Source: Achatina immaculata (taxonomy: Eukaryota > Mollusca > Gastropoda > Stylommatophora > Achatinidae). From it: a DNA stretch of 64,000 bases. The notes beneath the pieces were generated by a model. That model did no database searches, had not been told where the DNA came from, and saw nothing but the letters and a program-made list of their open reading frames with translations. The stretch lies in assembly GCA_009760885.1 (NCBI GenBank), contig CM019717.1, positions 45,958,866-46,022,865 on the forward strand, read 5' to 3'. Of the stretch, positions 20,666 to 32,437 are shown one piece after another. The position numbers and the translations under genes are program-made. Every line of letters starts with the position of its first letter. Position 1 is the stretch's first letter.

Positions 20666-22396
20666 TTACAGCAGTTGATGGACTTATCAGTCAAGCAACA
20701 GTAAGTTGTTAGAATTGTAATACATGTAGACCTAAAAATCACCAGAAAGACTTGCAGAAGTATTGAGAGTTGAAGTTACAGTAGGTGGAACAAGCGGCAG
20801 TGAACGCAGTAGTTACAGCAATGACAGTACTAATGATAACAGAAATGATGTTATCAGTAGTCAGTGACGAAATAAACTTAAAAACGATGTTCAGCAACTC
20901 CCGACAATAACTGATATCTAATTGCTTCAAACCCGGCCTTTAGAAACAAAATAAACGATCAAAATGACGCTATGAGTTTCAGTTGTAGTTAAAACAGAGC
21001 CACGACACTACTTTACTAGTTTTTCTCTGTTATTCTTTAACTACTTGTAGAGTACAGTTTCAACTTATAAATTTCTTCTTGTTGCTGGTGTTCTAACCAT
21101 CACCTAATTTTCTATGTTACTCACTGAGAAAATACAACAAGACACCCAGGCTTTCAACTCCACAAAAATAGTACAGATACAATACAACAGCTTAACGTAA
21201 CTTGCAGTCTTCCAACTAGAACAAACTGGTCAACAATGAGAATTTTAACAAAGCCCATAGGTGTAGTTATATCTTAGACCAAACACATTTATTATGGACA
21301 AAATGAGGGTGAAATCATGATGATGTAAACATTGCCATAAGGCTGAACAAGAATTACATTAACAGTACCCGGCGTGGACGAGCTCTACGCCATATGGGTA
21401 AAAATACCATACAATGTGCAGTACACAAAATAATTCATACTCACATTATCAAGAAAACCTCAATCGACACAGGAAAAACCAATTCTTCCATCTCACTACC
21501 AACAATTGCCACTGGTAGAAACTCTTCCCAAACGAGATTTCAATTTGTAATCACTACAACATTCTTCCTACATCATAAATCACTAAAACTCCTGCTACCA
21601 CAAACAACAAGGCTCTCTCTACCACATTCTAGAGACAATCACACAACCTTTCTCTGACCCATTCTGAACAAGACTGCCTTTCTTAGCCCATGCATATCTC
21701 CAGCTCAACTCAACCACGTGACTTCGAATTTTCTCGAACCACGTGCTTTGCACACGGACGTGAGTTGTAGTCTACCAGACAACAACTACTGGCTGTACAC
21801 AATACACTCTGTACAGAATTGCTATTCTGTTACATAGTGAAGACATTATGTACGCCAATGTAGAATAATATGTTTCCTTCATTTCTGTTCACCTGGTGAA
21901 AGCGTAGCGGAGACAATACTGTAAATCTGCTACTGTTTGTGTTTTGTTTTACCAAATGATTCTTAAAATAACACCTTGTTTCCGCTCAGAATAATGGAAT
22001 TAGTAACGTTGGATACGTTTCCTGGCATTTTATATCCACTAGTCAGAAACAGTTCAGCTCTTGATCGGCTGTAAATTTCTGATCTCTTTTCTCTGCTATT
22101 GTGAGGATAAATCCGCAAGCGAAATCCACAGGCGCTTAATGCAGTTTAATTTCGATACAGTCTTTGATGAGCGTGATACAGGCATCGTAAATGCTTCTTG
22201 TCTCATTTGTTCTGTAGCGACCATTTTTCTTTTCTTTCATTCACCGTCGACTTGGTCGAAATCCGTGGGAGATAACCTTTATGCAAAGTCACACGTTCTG
22301 TCACTCGCTGTCAGCCCCGTGCACGATGCAGTCCAGGTTTGCTCCACCCTCCAGGCATATATTCTGTTTTTTGTTGGAAACTGTTTTTCTCCGTAA
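20666..22396. other. No recognisable feature
   Basis: About 1.7 kb of AT-rich sequence without a recognised gene or repeat family. Short open frames at 21394-21657 and 22061-22396 have no recognisable domains. Confidence 0.4.
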
Positions 22397-22694
22397 TAGG
22401 GTGTTCATTCATTCATTTGCATGTCCCTTGCGGAACTTTGCCTCCCAAACAGCACTCCTGTAGGCCTCTCGGCTGTAAGCAAGATGGCCTGCCGCTGCTG
22501 CATCCATTTGCAGATCGTCAACGATGTCTTCCAGCCATCTTCGTTTTGGTCTTCCTCTCTTTCTTTTTCCCATTATGTATCCTTCCAAGGCGGTCTTCTC
22601 TAGATTATCATGACGTTTAAAGTGTTCAAAATACTTACGTTTTCTCACTTTAGTCCTCTTTACTAGCCAGCCTTCTTCAATATTAAGCTCTTGT

Positions 22695-25600
22695 TCATTC
22701 ATTCATTCCTTTGCTTGTCCCTTGCGGAACTTTGCCTCCCAAACAGCACTCCTGTAGGCCTCTCGGTTGTGAGCAAGATGGCCTGCTGCTGCTGCATCCA
22801 TTTCCAGATCATCAACGATGTCTTGCAGCCATCTTCGTTTCGGTCTTCCTCTTTTTCTTTTTCCCATTATGTATCCTTCCAATACGGTCTTCTCTAAATT
22901 ATCATGACGTTTAATGTGGCCAAAATATTTAAGTTTTCTCTCTTTAATCCTCTTTACTAGCCAGCCTTCTTCAATATTAAGCTCTTGTAGTATAGATATA
23001 TTTGTTCTTTTTTATGTCCACGATATTTGGAGAACTCTTCTATAGCATTTACATTCAAAGGCATTTATGTGCTTCTCAGCTGTTTTGTTAAGTGTCCAGT
23101 CTCACAGGCATATGTTGCGATGGGAAAGATGCATGCCCTTAAAAATCTTATTTTTGTGGTTCTGTCTGCTCCTCTCCACAGATTCTTTATTTGTTTTACT
23201 TTCTGAAGAGCAATAGATGTCCTCCTTTTAATTTCCCGCATTGTATCTCCATTATTAGTTAGTAGTGATCCAAGATATTCAAAACTCTCCACTTCTTCCA
23301 GTTTTTCCTCACTGATACATATTTCAGTTGCCTTGTTTTTTGTCAGTTGTCATCACTTTAGTTTTCTTTGCATTAAGATAGAGGTTCTGCTCTTCGCTGT
23401 TCTTGCGGACTGACATAATTAGTTTTTCCATTCCTTCTTGTGTTGTGGACAGCAATACTGTGTCATCAGCATATCTAATCTCTGGTATTTCATAACCTCC
23501 AACTGTTATGGCATCGTAATATTCTTTGTCTACATCTTCTCTAACATTCCTCATTATATTTTCAGTATACAAGTTAAATAAGTAGGGTGACAATATGCAC
23601 CCCTGACGGACCCCTTGTTTTATGTCAAACCAAGTTGTTGTTTCACCATTTATTCTTACTGCTGCTTGTTGGTCTAAATACAGCAGTGATGTTAATTGTA
23701 TCAAATGTGTTGGAAATCCCATTTTTTCCATTATTTCCCAAAGTTTCTGGTGTTGTACACAATCAAATGCCTTTGAGTAGTCTATAAAGGATAAATATAG
23801 ATTCACATTAAACTCCCTGCATTTCTCTATTATTAATCTTAGATTGAATATATGATCTCTTGATCCTCTTCCTTGCCTGAAACCAGCTTGGACCATATTG
23901 ACTTCTTCTTCTATTTTCTTTCGAAGTCTACCCATTATGATTTTTAACAGAATTTTACTGGCATGACTAATCAGGGCAACAGTTCTGTAGTTGGTGCATA
24001 ATTTCAGGTTACCCTTTTTTGGCAGTGGTATGAATACAGTTCTTTTCCATTCTTTTGGCCAAATACCTGAATGCCATATCTTTTTACATAGTGCATGATA
24101 GATTGTTGCACACTCCTTTCCTCCTGCTTTAATAAATTCAGCGGTTATCTCATCACATCCTGGTGATTTACCATTTTTCAGACTCTTTATTGCCCATAAA
24201 ACTTCTTCCATTGTCGGCTCGGGTTCTTTCTCCTCCAATAATAATTCACACTGTTGATTTCTGCTTCCACAGTCGGTTGTTTCATACATTCTTTTGCAAT
24301 ATTCCTTCCATCTTTCCAGAATTTCCTCTGTCTCTGTCAGGGTATTCCCCATCTCATCACAAATTACATTTAGCTTAGGTGTGACATTTCTCGTCAATGT
24401 CTTCATTTCTTTAAACATTTCACTATCTCTTCCACACCTCTGATGTTCTTCTATTCTTTCACAACAATCTTGTATGTATTGTTTTTTGTCTTTTCTTATG
24501 TTTCTTCGTACTTCTTTTGTTAAAGTTTTATATTTATCTTTGTTGTTGTTTGTCACTCTCCATTGCGTCTTCATTTCTCTACATTGTTTTATCAGTTCTA
24601 GTGTACCTGCTGTGATCCATCTATTCTTTTGTGTTTTCTTTACTGGAACCATGTCTTTAGCTGTTGTTACTAAGATATCTTTGGCCTGCGTAGCCAATTC
24701 ATCTGGTGTCATCTCTTCCTGTACAGCCATCAGGATTTCGAAACGGTTCTTCACTTCTATACCGTATTGTTCTGGTATATTTGTAAGGTCAAAGCGGAGT
24801 AGTCTTGATCCCATAACTATCTTTTTTAGCTTTATCTTCATGTCTGCTATTAATAACTCATGGTCCGTGTCACAATAAGCACTTGGTAAAGTTTTTGCTG
24901 ATGTTATGCTTGACCTCCACCTTCTCTGCACTAAAATGTAATCTATTTGATTCCTGGTTTTCCCATCAGGTGATGTCCATGTGTAAAGTCTTCTTGGATG
25001 TTGTTTAAAAAGTGTGTTAGCGATCATTAGCTCATTTTCCATACAAAACGCCATTAGATTGTCACCTGCCTCATTTCTGTGTCCTATGCTAAATTTCCCT
25101 ACAACTTGTCCTTCATCCTCTGCTCTTTCTGTACCAATTTTTGCATTAAAATCACCCATTATAAATACAATATCATTTTTCCGTACCTGGTCCATTGTCG
25201 TCTGCAGTGTGTTATAAAAATGTTCTACTTCATCTTCTTCTGCTGCTGATGTAGGTGCATATACCTGGATGACTGTTACATTTCTAGGAATGCCCTTAAG
25301 TCTGATTGTTAGGATTCTATCACTTACTGGATTGTAGCCTAGTAATGCTTTTGATGTTGATTTGTCCAAATAAAAAGCCACTCCATTCTTTCCTCCTACT
25401 TCTCCGCCAGAATATATAAAATATTATCATTCTCGCTCTTAAAGTGTCCTGATCCTTTCCATCGATGTTCGCAGATTCCCAAAATGTGTATCCGCGTTCT
25501 TTTCATCTCGTCACTTATTACTTGATATTTTCCCTCATACATACTTCTTACATTCCATGTTCCTACTCTTATTTTTCTTTTTAGTTTGATACAGGGGTTT

Positions 25601-25803
25601 TCCTTGGTAACACCGTCAGGATTTTGTCCGTCATCACAATTACTAGTACCGACCTCTGCCTCACACTCTTCCCCAGTGTTAAAATTAGATCTATCTGGCC
25701 TGGGGGACTCACCACCAGATCTTTTTCCTATTTGACTTTCCATGATTGCTGCTTGGGTTTCTTGGTATATTTCCAGAAGGTAGTTTACCATTGCTTTCCT
25801 TGT
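22695..25803 (-). mobile_element. LINE-E copy E2, longest in the window (3.1 kb)
   Basis: E2 is inserted in E1 with a 9-bp TSD, AGCTCTTGT at 22686-22694 and 25804-25812. Its 3' end is GCAAAGG-(AATG)n and its 5' end lies just upstream of a candidate start codon at 25791. It is the only LINE-E here that covers EN, RT and C-terminus together. A closely related but independent copy lies at 40182-42566. LINE-E has one large EN-RT frame and a short microsatellite tail, an organisation known from RTE/BovB-type LINEs. Confidence 0.93.
22704..25791 (-). pseudogene. LINE-E ORF2-like protein: EN-RT, frameshifted
   Basis: The protein nicks target DNA (AP-like endonuclease) and copies its RNA at the nick. 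From the candidate ATG at 25791 come about 70 variable residues, then EN motifs VGTWNVRSMYEGK, ICEHRWKG, MGDFNAKIG and CDTDHELL. The RT block follows with NYRTVALI, QAGFRQGRGSRDHI, motif A FIDYSKAFDCV, motif B KQGVRQGCILSPYLFNLY and motif C RYADDTVLLS, then a C-terminal region with RGRPKRRWLQDIV. A frameshift near 25395 splits EN. A second, about 2-nt loss near 23335 ends the 685-codon central frame (25381-23324), and a third lies near 23100. All RT catalytic aspartates are present, but the protein is broken. Confidence 0.9.
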
Positions 25804-26306
25804 AGCTCTTGTAGTATAGATATATTTGTTCTTTTTTGTGTCCACGATATTTGGAGAACTCTTCTGTAGCATTTACATTCAAAGGCATTTATGCGTTTCT
25901 CAGCTATTTTGTTAAATGTCCAGGTCTCACATGAATGTGTTGCGATGGGAAAATGCATGCCCTTAAAAATCTTATTTTTGTGGTTCTGTCTGCTCCTTTC
26001 CACAGATTCTTTATTTGTTTTACTTTCTGAAGAGCGATAGATGTCCTACTTTTAATTCCCTCATTGTATCTCCATTATTAGTTAGTAGTGATCCAAGATA
26101 TTCAAAACTCTCCATTTCTTCCAGTTTTTCCTCATTGATACATATTTCAGTTGCCTTGTTTGTTTTGTCAGTTGCCATCAATTTAGTTTTCTTTGCATTA
26201 AGATAGAGATTCTGCTCTTCGCTGTTCTTACGGACTGACATAATTAGTTTTTCCATTCCTTTTGGTGTTGTGGACAGTAATACTGTGTCATCAGCATCCT
26301 AGGGTG

Positions 26307-27118
26307 TAGGGTACCTATATTTATAACTCGACTGAAGATGACGAGACGGATTTCTGTCATTTAACCTACTTGAATTTTTTTTCGGTCGCGGATCTGCCGA
26401 ATTCTGAAGGATATCATGGAAAGCTCTCCACAACAAAAGCATAAATATAAGTTTATTGCGTGTCGTCCCCCCCACCTCACCCCCCCCCCCCCCATTTGTT
26501 TTAAAAATGAAAAGCAGAGTTATTTGTTTTCAAGCTTTCAAATGACGTACAAACGACTTTTTGTACGGCGGCAAACATTTCCTTTCGTTGTTGGCGAGGC
26601 GATGGTTCATATGAACAGCTCTGTAAATTCTCAGGGAAATTTTCAGGAATTTGAAAATAATTTTAGGTTCTAGAAGTTGTAAAGATTATTTTAATCCTGC
26701 ATGAGATTAATAAAATAAAAAGCGTAGAAAACTTCTAAAAACTTTTCGTATTTCAGACCTATTTTGGTAAAAATCGAATTCCATCCGCAGACCAGGAGAA
26801 ATGGTTTTTATTGTTGTTGTTAAATTGGTCCGCTACCAGTATTATTTAATATTACAACAGTTATTTCATTGAATGCACACATACACACAGAGAATGAGAG
26901 AGATAATAAGAGAATGAACGGACGAATTTCACTTCATTCGTCTTAAACTTAAGTGTACAATATACTTTAATTACGGGATGAAGAACATTTCCTGATATTC
27001 TTCCCCTACCCCCCCTCTCTCCCACCTCCCCCCCCCCCCCCCATCATTCATCTTGTACTCTATGCCAGACATTTTATATTGGTTATTACAAATATCTTAT
27101 GCTTGTAACGGGCATAAT
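26307..27118. other. Unassigned; C-rich runs
   Basis: No gene is recognised. C runs lie at about 26468-26493 and 27005-27043. They read as simple sequence. Confidence 0.45.
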
Positions 27119-27310
27119 CAAAACTGAAATAACAAGAGAAAAAAATAACAAAACTTAGAAGAAGAAGAAACTAATTTACAGACAGAAAACAAAAAGTCCT
27201 GACGCTGAGCAAAGGTCGCGAACGCTTTAGTTTCCTTTCTGTAGATTTACTGCTTCTTTTTCTGTTTTTTTTTTCTCTTGTTATTTCAATTTTGTTATTT
27301 CAGTTTATTT
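27119..27310. repeat. Imperfect inverted repeat of about 70-bp arms
   Basis: The left arm begins AAACTGAAATAACAAGAGA. The right arm, in reverse complement, begins AAACTGAAATAACAAAATTG and contains TTGAAATAACAAGAGAAAAAA. The arms also share an AGAAGAAGAA / AAAGAAGCAG region and CTACAG / TTACAG near the loop (about 27190-27225). It could be a MITE remnant or a hairpin formed by inverted duplication. No target duplication was identified. Confidence 0.55.
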
Positions 27311-27317
27311 AAACATT

Positions 27318-28720
27318 GTATGCTTCACTGATTATACAAAAGCATGTGATAAGGCAAGAAAACAACGAAATCATACAATTTTAGAGGGTACAGTTATTGA
27401 AGACAAAGATCTGGGGTACAGCCAGGCTCTAGAAATGAGTACCAGAGAAATCTGCGAAGGTAAATGAGGCCAGGTGTGGTGCTAATCACATCAGACTTTC
27501 ATGTGCCGAAGGTCTTGGAAATATGGGCCTAACACCATATCTCCAGTGTGCCTTAATGGCATGGAAACAGGGACTTTTTTACTCAGAGATCTGAGAATAA
27601 TAATAATAAACATGTACTTGTATTGGAATGAGGAAGTAGCCATGGAGGTAGAAACTATGATAGGCAAAGATCTACAAATTAAGAAAAAGGAGTTAGGCAA
27701 AGCTGCGTCTTCTTTGCTCTCACTGTACAGTGACAGTATGTGAGAAATTTAAAAAATAAACCAGGAATTCGAGTTGAAGACTACAATGTGAATAATCCAT
27801 GATATGTCTGTAATACAGTACTAAGAGCCAACAAGGAAAAAGGCCTACAAACATATTAGATATAGTATTCTTCTTCTGCTTCTGCATTCGAGGTTGTTGG
27901 TCACATCCCTGTCGACAAGGCCAAAGCCTGCAGCCCTCTCCAGATCCTGATAGGAGCCCGAAAGCTTTGGCCCCAAGCTTGTGTCCTCTGGCCTTTGATA
28001 GAAAGTGAGAAGAAAGGACTCGCCCTAAATAGCAAGAAAACAGAAACAATGGTCATATCACGAGAGAAAACCCCACCTAAATGTAACCGTAAGATACAAG
28101 GAACAACCTTGAGACAACTGCATACAGTAGATATCTGGGCACTCGAGTAACATCAGATGGGAAATGCTCTTTCAAATCAAGAATAGAATATGCCAAGCCA
28201 AAATATCTTCCCAACAAACGAGAAACATCTTGTACAATGCACCTATGTCAAAGAACACCAGAAAGAGAGTACTAAATTTCTACATTGAACCTATCCTACT
28301 CTATGGAAGTGAATCATGAATAAGCATACGATCGATGAAAAGTTCATGTGAGGCGAAAGGGGTGTAATTCGTTAGAAGAATGTTAAGAATACCATGGACA
28401 GCTAAGATGACAAACGAGGAATGTCTAACAAAAGCAAATGTAGAAAGGAACCTAATTAAATCCATAAGAAAGCGACGGTCATCATTCACCAGACATGCTA
28501 AGAGAAGAGGAGCGCTTGAAAACATCAAAACAACAGGGAAGATAAATGAAAGAGATGCAGGGAAAGACCAAGAGAACAAAAATCTTGGCCAGTCTGACAC
28601 GAGGGCACACACAAAAAAAATCGCCAACCGAGCTGACGGAAAGCATCAAGGAACGATATTTCTGGAGAAGCATAGCCAAAACCTACAAGCATGGCACATG
28701 ATGATGATGATGATGATGAC
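27318..28720 (+). pseudogene. Decayed LINE-A: RT to C-terminus, (ATG)n tail
   Basis: This plus-strand LINE-A relative starts at RT motif A (CFTDYTKACDK near 27325). It continues with YLYWNEEVAMEVET near 27620, which aligns with LYWQQEAAIRVEN of the copy at 38061, and the thumb/C-terminal part KRVLNFYIEPILLYGSES near 28280. Next come RRMLRIPWTAKMTNEEC near 28375 and the WHM-(ATG)n end at 28698-28720. Motifs B and C are not recognisable, and stops and frameshifts are frequent. It is more decayed than the copies at 8804, 10988 and 38061. Confidence 0.8.
27868..27990 (-). mobile_element. Possible short (GAA)-tailed insertion inside LINE-A
   Basis: LINE-A similarity is interrupted here by GC-richer sequence beginning TATTCTTCTTCTGCTTCTG, the reverse complement of a short GAA-rich tail, followed by CCTGTCGACAAGGCCAAAGC. 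This fits a minus-oriented SINE-like insertion. No convincing target duplication was found and the limits are approximate. Confidence 0.35.
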
Positions 28721-28743
28721 AGCTAGACAGACAGACAGTCCAG

Positions 28744-28783
28744 ATGGAGGATGGATGGATGGATGGATGGATGGATGAATGGA
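28744..28783. repeat. (GGAT)n microsatellite
   Basis: About seven GGAT units, preceded by a short CAGA tract, follow the LINE-A tail. It may have grown from sequence at the 3' junction. Confidence 0.9.
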
Positions 28784-29369
28784 AAAAAATGTCTGTGATA
28801 ATAAGATTTCAGGACTCAGAAAACTAAATGATAAACTACGTAAATGTTTATTGTCTGCAAAGAGAGAGAAACCGCCAATACTTTCGATTAATGTGTTACC
28901 GTTTATAATAAACATTATTTTAATGCTGATTTAAGTGTGTGCTACTGGGAACTGGCAACAATGTGTTAAAACAGTTAATGCACGATATGAAGAATCTTGG
29001 CTTTTCTCGTTAACGTTATGTACGTGTTATCTGTGGCCCGAGCAGCTTCAAAGGGAACGTTTGAACCAATTAATAGGTGGTTCTCCAGTCCGGGAAGTTA
29101 ACAGCTTTGGTGCAAGCTAGTCTTGAACTGACAGAACATTCAGTACGAAGAGGAAAAGAATGATCACATGCACTTTTTTAATGGATTAAAAATGCATCTT
29201 TCCTTCGAAGCACAGCGTCTGAAGGCTGAGATTCGCCAAATGTGTACTTCATGCTCTTCATCTGTGTAGAAACATGGACATTAAATAGGAAAATAAAAAG
29301 AAAAGCAGAGATTCTAGAAAATGTGGGTACATGGAAGAATATGGCGAATTCCATGGATTTTAAAAAATA
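28784..29369. other. No recognisable feature
   Basis: No gene or repeat is recognised between the GGAT tract and the short tandem repeat at 29370. Confidence 0.4.
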
Positions 29370-29497
29370 AAGTACGAAATGAACTGAAATGGAAAGAAAC
29401 ATAATTAAACAATTAAGTACGAAATGAACTGAAACGGAAAGAAACATAATTAAACAATGAAGTACGAAGTGAACTGAAATGGAAATAAACATAATTA
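29370..29497. repeat. 45-bp tandem repeat, about 2.8 copies
   Basis: Three successive units begin AAGTACGAAATGAACTGAAA or a close variant (near 29370, 29415 and 29459) and end AACATAATTAAACAAT. The last unit runs into the LINE fragment that follows. Confidence 0.85.
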
Positions 29498-29499
29498 AA

Positions 29500-29745
29500 A
29501 CATTAGAACCAGGCAGTTCAAATATTTCGATCATATCAAGAGGCATTAAAGAAATAACGAGAAGCATACTGTGACGGAAAAGTGGAAAGGAACAGTGTGC
29601 TGGTGGCAACAACACGGGTGGCTGGACAACATCAAAGAGATATACTTGGTTTCAACCTGGCCGTGCGCAGCGTGAAAGCAAGATACTCGTACAGAGCATG
29701 CAAGCAGGAGCGACATTGCAACCTAGGAGATGGCACACGATGATG
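29500..29745 (+). pseudogene. LINE C-terminal fragment with degraded (TGATGA) tail
   Basis: On the plus strand, broken frames give QFKYFDHIKRH, then WLDNIKEIY, then ARYSYRACKQERHCN, and end in GATGGCACACGATGATGATAA. This is the usual order at the LINE C-terminus (K-Y-F-x-H block, W-L-D-x-I block, terminal arginine-rich block). The tail type points to LINE-A or a near relative. Confidence 0.6.
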
Positions 29746-31216
29746 ATAACGAACACCGAGTTCTGACTTTGGTGCTGTTATGTTTGTGAAACAATACCAG
29801 TCTCATCAAGTTGTTAGTTATTGATGTTGAGCTTGAAGTTAGTCTTTTCATTTCCGTGTCGCAAATATGAGTTTGTATAGTTTTGTTACTGTCGGGGGCT
29901 TTGAGTTATTAGTTTAGAAAATACTACGCAAACGAAAACTTAATTTGCAGTCGTGCTAAATATGGAATCTCGGATTGGTCACATTTCAGCACAAAATGTT
30001 TATTTTGTTGAAAAGCTATTGGATGAAGATTCTCTTTTAAGAAATTAACAGTAAGAAAAAACCATTCCCCCCTAAGCGACATTCATAATTAAATTTTAAA
30101 AAAAACAAGTTACAGACAATCTCTTAATGTTCTCTAAGTTCAAATGAAGTGGGAAAACATGGTCTTAAAGAATATTACAGTAAATACAGTGGAATATAGT
30201 TAATATATGTCCTTCGTGACGTATTTCACAAAGTAGTAAGTTTGTTTTCGGAAGTCCGGTTCTATTAACTCTTGGAAATCTCCTAGTTTGTACATTTAAC
30301 GGCTTAGTACGGTGATTTTCTTTTCGAAATCTACTTCTGTTAAACGTTGAAACGTTGTCAAGTACACTTTAAATTCTGTGGGGGCATCAAAACCCTTTTT
30401 TACAAACAAAGGCTCTAGCAACATTACCCCCAAGGTTTTAAATGAAGATTTCGTTTGACCTCATAAGTTATGACCAGGCAATTGCCGAGACCAAGCACGT
30501 TAAATCTTTGCCTAGTCTGAGCTTAGATATCGATACAGACAACGCTTGGATATCGATACAGACAACGCTTAAGAATCAGCCGATTCTGTCCCTTCATTAA
30601 CGAGATAGGGGTTAAAATAGACAGAGAGGGGGCACTGCACGGGTAATCATAGCAAGGTTATCATTTGTAATCACTTCTCCAGAATAATCTTTTACAGTCA
30701 ATGCCATCGGTGAAGTTCTAAAACTTTCTAAGTGCACATTGTTTCCAGCTTACCCCCCCCCCTTTCTTTTAAAAACATATTTGTGTACTTAGTATACACC
30801 CGCGTACATGTCAGTCTATAGGTCTTCTTGTTTAGTTCTTATCTATGCAAGATTGACGAACTGGACATTGCGTACCACGTGCGCTGCCGAAACATTATAT
30901 GAAGTTACAGATGCTAAATATTCCATCTAGTTATGATTAAAATAGGGGGCCATATTGTAAAAGCTGTACAAAAGCTGATGTGAAAACTGACCAGAAATTG
31001 GTAAAAGTTAGTGCTAAAATATACAAGATGTTCATAAATTTCACAGGCAATAAAAGTTTTATTTGCTGAAATTCTTCTATTCTGCCAGAATAATGGTTAA
31101 TGGCGTTTATAGTTTGACGTAAAAAACAAAATTGGTCTTCCATTTCTTTCTTTCATTTTTGTATAACATATTTTTTTAGTGTAAAATTTATATTCACATT
31201 GTTCTTCTTCGTGCAA
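29746..31216. other. No recognisable feature
   Basis: About 1.5 kb of AT-rich sequence. A 27-bp unit with GATATCGATACAGACAACGC occurs twice near 30525-30572. C runs occur near 30757. No gene or transposon is recognised. Confidence 0.4.
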
Positions 31217-31445
31217 ATCTCTCTCTCTCTCTCTCCCTCCCTCCCTCTCTCTCTCTCTCTCTCGTCCCTTTCAGTGCCCAAAACACATGAAGCTGCTGGT
31301 AGCAAGAAGTTTCCACTTTTGTCGTCCTTCGCCGTCTACCTGGCTGTCTCCTATGTCCGTCCTTTGTTTACCAGCATTCTCTCTGCAGTACGTCTCTCTC
31401 TCTCTAGGTCGTCCCATCATGCAAATCTGTCTACTAATTTCTTAC
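31217..31445 (-). pseudogene. LINE-C 3' end with (AG)n tail
   Basis: On the minus strand the coding end reads KWKLLATSSFMCFGH-stop, the counterpart of LWKTLAEAPCALGT-stop in the long LINE-C at 58179. It is followed at once by a TC/CCCT tract (31217-31263 in plus-strand sense), the family's (AG)n tail. The same 3' end recurs at 47570. The frame upstream is degraded and the 5' limit is uncertain. Confidence 0.65.
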
Positions 31446-31740
31446 AAAGCTGAAAGTACAGCCAGTTCTGTCCCTTTAGTACTGCTGATGTGTTGATACA
31501 AAAGAACGATAATGTTGGAAAGTACATCTGCATGTTTGAAACACCTTTTATTTATTTTGTTTCTCTCACTCGTTTTGTACAGCTTTGTGAAAAAAAAATT
31601 ATGGTAATATATATTCATGGCCGTGCATATACTTGGACCGTTGTTGCCAATTTGTAATTTCGTGTAACTATGAAAGAAAAACGCTAAAAATAAACATCAG
31701 GTCATTTTCCCGTAAAATCCTAGCCGATTTTGAAACTGTT
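31446..31740. other. Unassigned
   Basis: No feature is recognised between the LINE-C fragment and the LINE-E target site. Confidence 0.4.
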
Positions 31741-31751
31741 GTGTGTGATTA

Positions 31752-32426
31752 AAGAAAACTAAATTGATGACAACTGACAAAACAAACAAGGCAACTGAAA
31801 TATGTATCAATGAGGAAAAACTGGAAGAAGTGGAGAGTTTTGAATATCTTGGATCACTACTAACTAATAATGGAGATACAATGAGGGAAATTAAAAGGAG
31901 GACATCTATCGCTCTTCAGAAAGTGAAACAAATAAAGAATCTGTGGAGAGGAGCAGACAGAACCACAAAAATAAGATTTTTAAGTGCATGCATCTTTCCC
32001 ATAGCAACATATGCCTGTGAGACCTGGACACTTAACAAAACAGCTGAGAAACACATAAATGCCTTTGAATGTAAATGCTACAGAAGAGTTCTCCAAATAT
32101 CGTGGACACAAAGAAGAACAAATATATCTATACTACAAGAGCTTAATATTGAAGAAGGCTGGCTAGTGAAGAGGATTAAAGAGAGAAAACTGAAATATTT
32201 TGGACATATTAAACGTCATGATAATTTAGAGAAGACAGTATTGGAAGGATACATAATGGGAAAAAGAAAAAGAGGAAGACCAAGACGAAGATGGCTGCAA
32301 GACATCGTTGACGATCTGGAAATGGATGCAACAGCAGCAGGCCATCTTGCTCACAACCGAGAGGCCTACAGGAGTGCTGTTTGGGAGGCAAAGTTCCGCA
32401 AGGGACATGCAAATGAATGAATGAAT
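31752..32426 (+). mobile_element. LINE-E insertion, C-terminal 218 codons, (TGAA)n tail
   Basis: A perfect 11-bp TSD, GTGTGTGATTA, lies at 31741-31751 and 32427-32437. The insert is 675 bp and carries one uninterrupted frame (31764-32420). It runs from TTDKTNKATEICINEEKLEE through YLGSLLTNNGDTM, ATYACETWTLNKTAEKHINA, CYRRVLQISW and KRKRGRPRRRWLQDIV to FRKGHANE-stop. It is the best-preserved C-terminus of the family here. RT and EN are missing. The intact frame and perfect TSD indicate a young insertion. Confidence 0.95.
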
Positions 32427-32437
32427 GTGTGTGATTA

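Larger units (their letters stand above)
22404..26299 (-). mobile_element. Older LINE-E copy (E1), host of a second LINE-E
   Basis: E1 occupies 22404-22685 (3' end with (TGAA)n tail) and 25813-26299 (from the ADDTVLLS motif C to the LQEL region). It is flanked by a 7-bp TSD, TAGGGTG at 22397-22403 and 26300-26306. The 5' truncation point is inside RT motif C. Its coding sequence reads SVRKNSEEQNLYLNAKKTK, YLGSLLTNNGDTM, CYRRVLQISW, then after the interruption LNIEEGWLVK and GRPKRRW, ending HANE-stop. It carries frameshifts and lacks EN and RT. Confidence 0.9.

Noticed and set aside
22339..22914. Plus-strand frames repeated at LINE-E 3' ends (also 32209 and 40205)
   Set aside because: They are antisense shadows of the conserved LINE-E C-terminal coding sequence.
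23324..25381. Intact, active LINE protein
   Set aside because: The 685-codon frame lacks the EN N-terminus and the C-terminus in phase; frameshifts near 25395 and 23335 break it.
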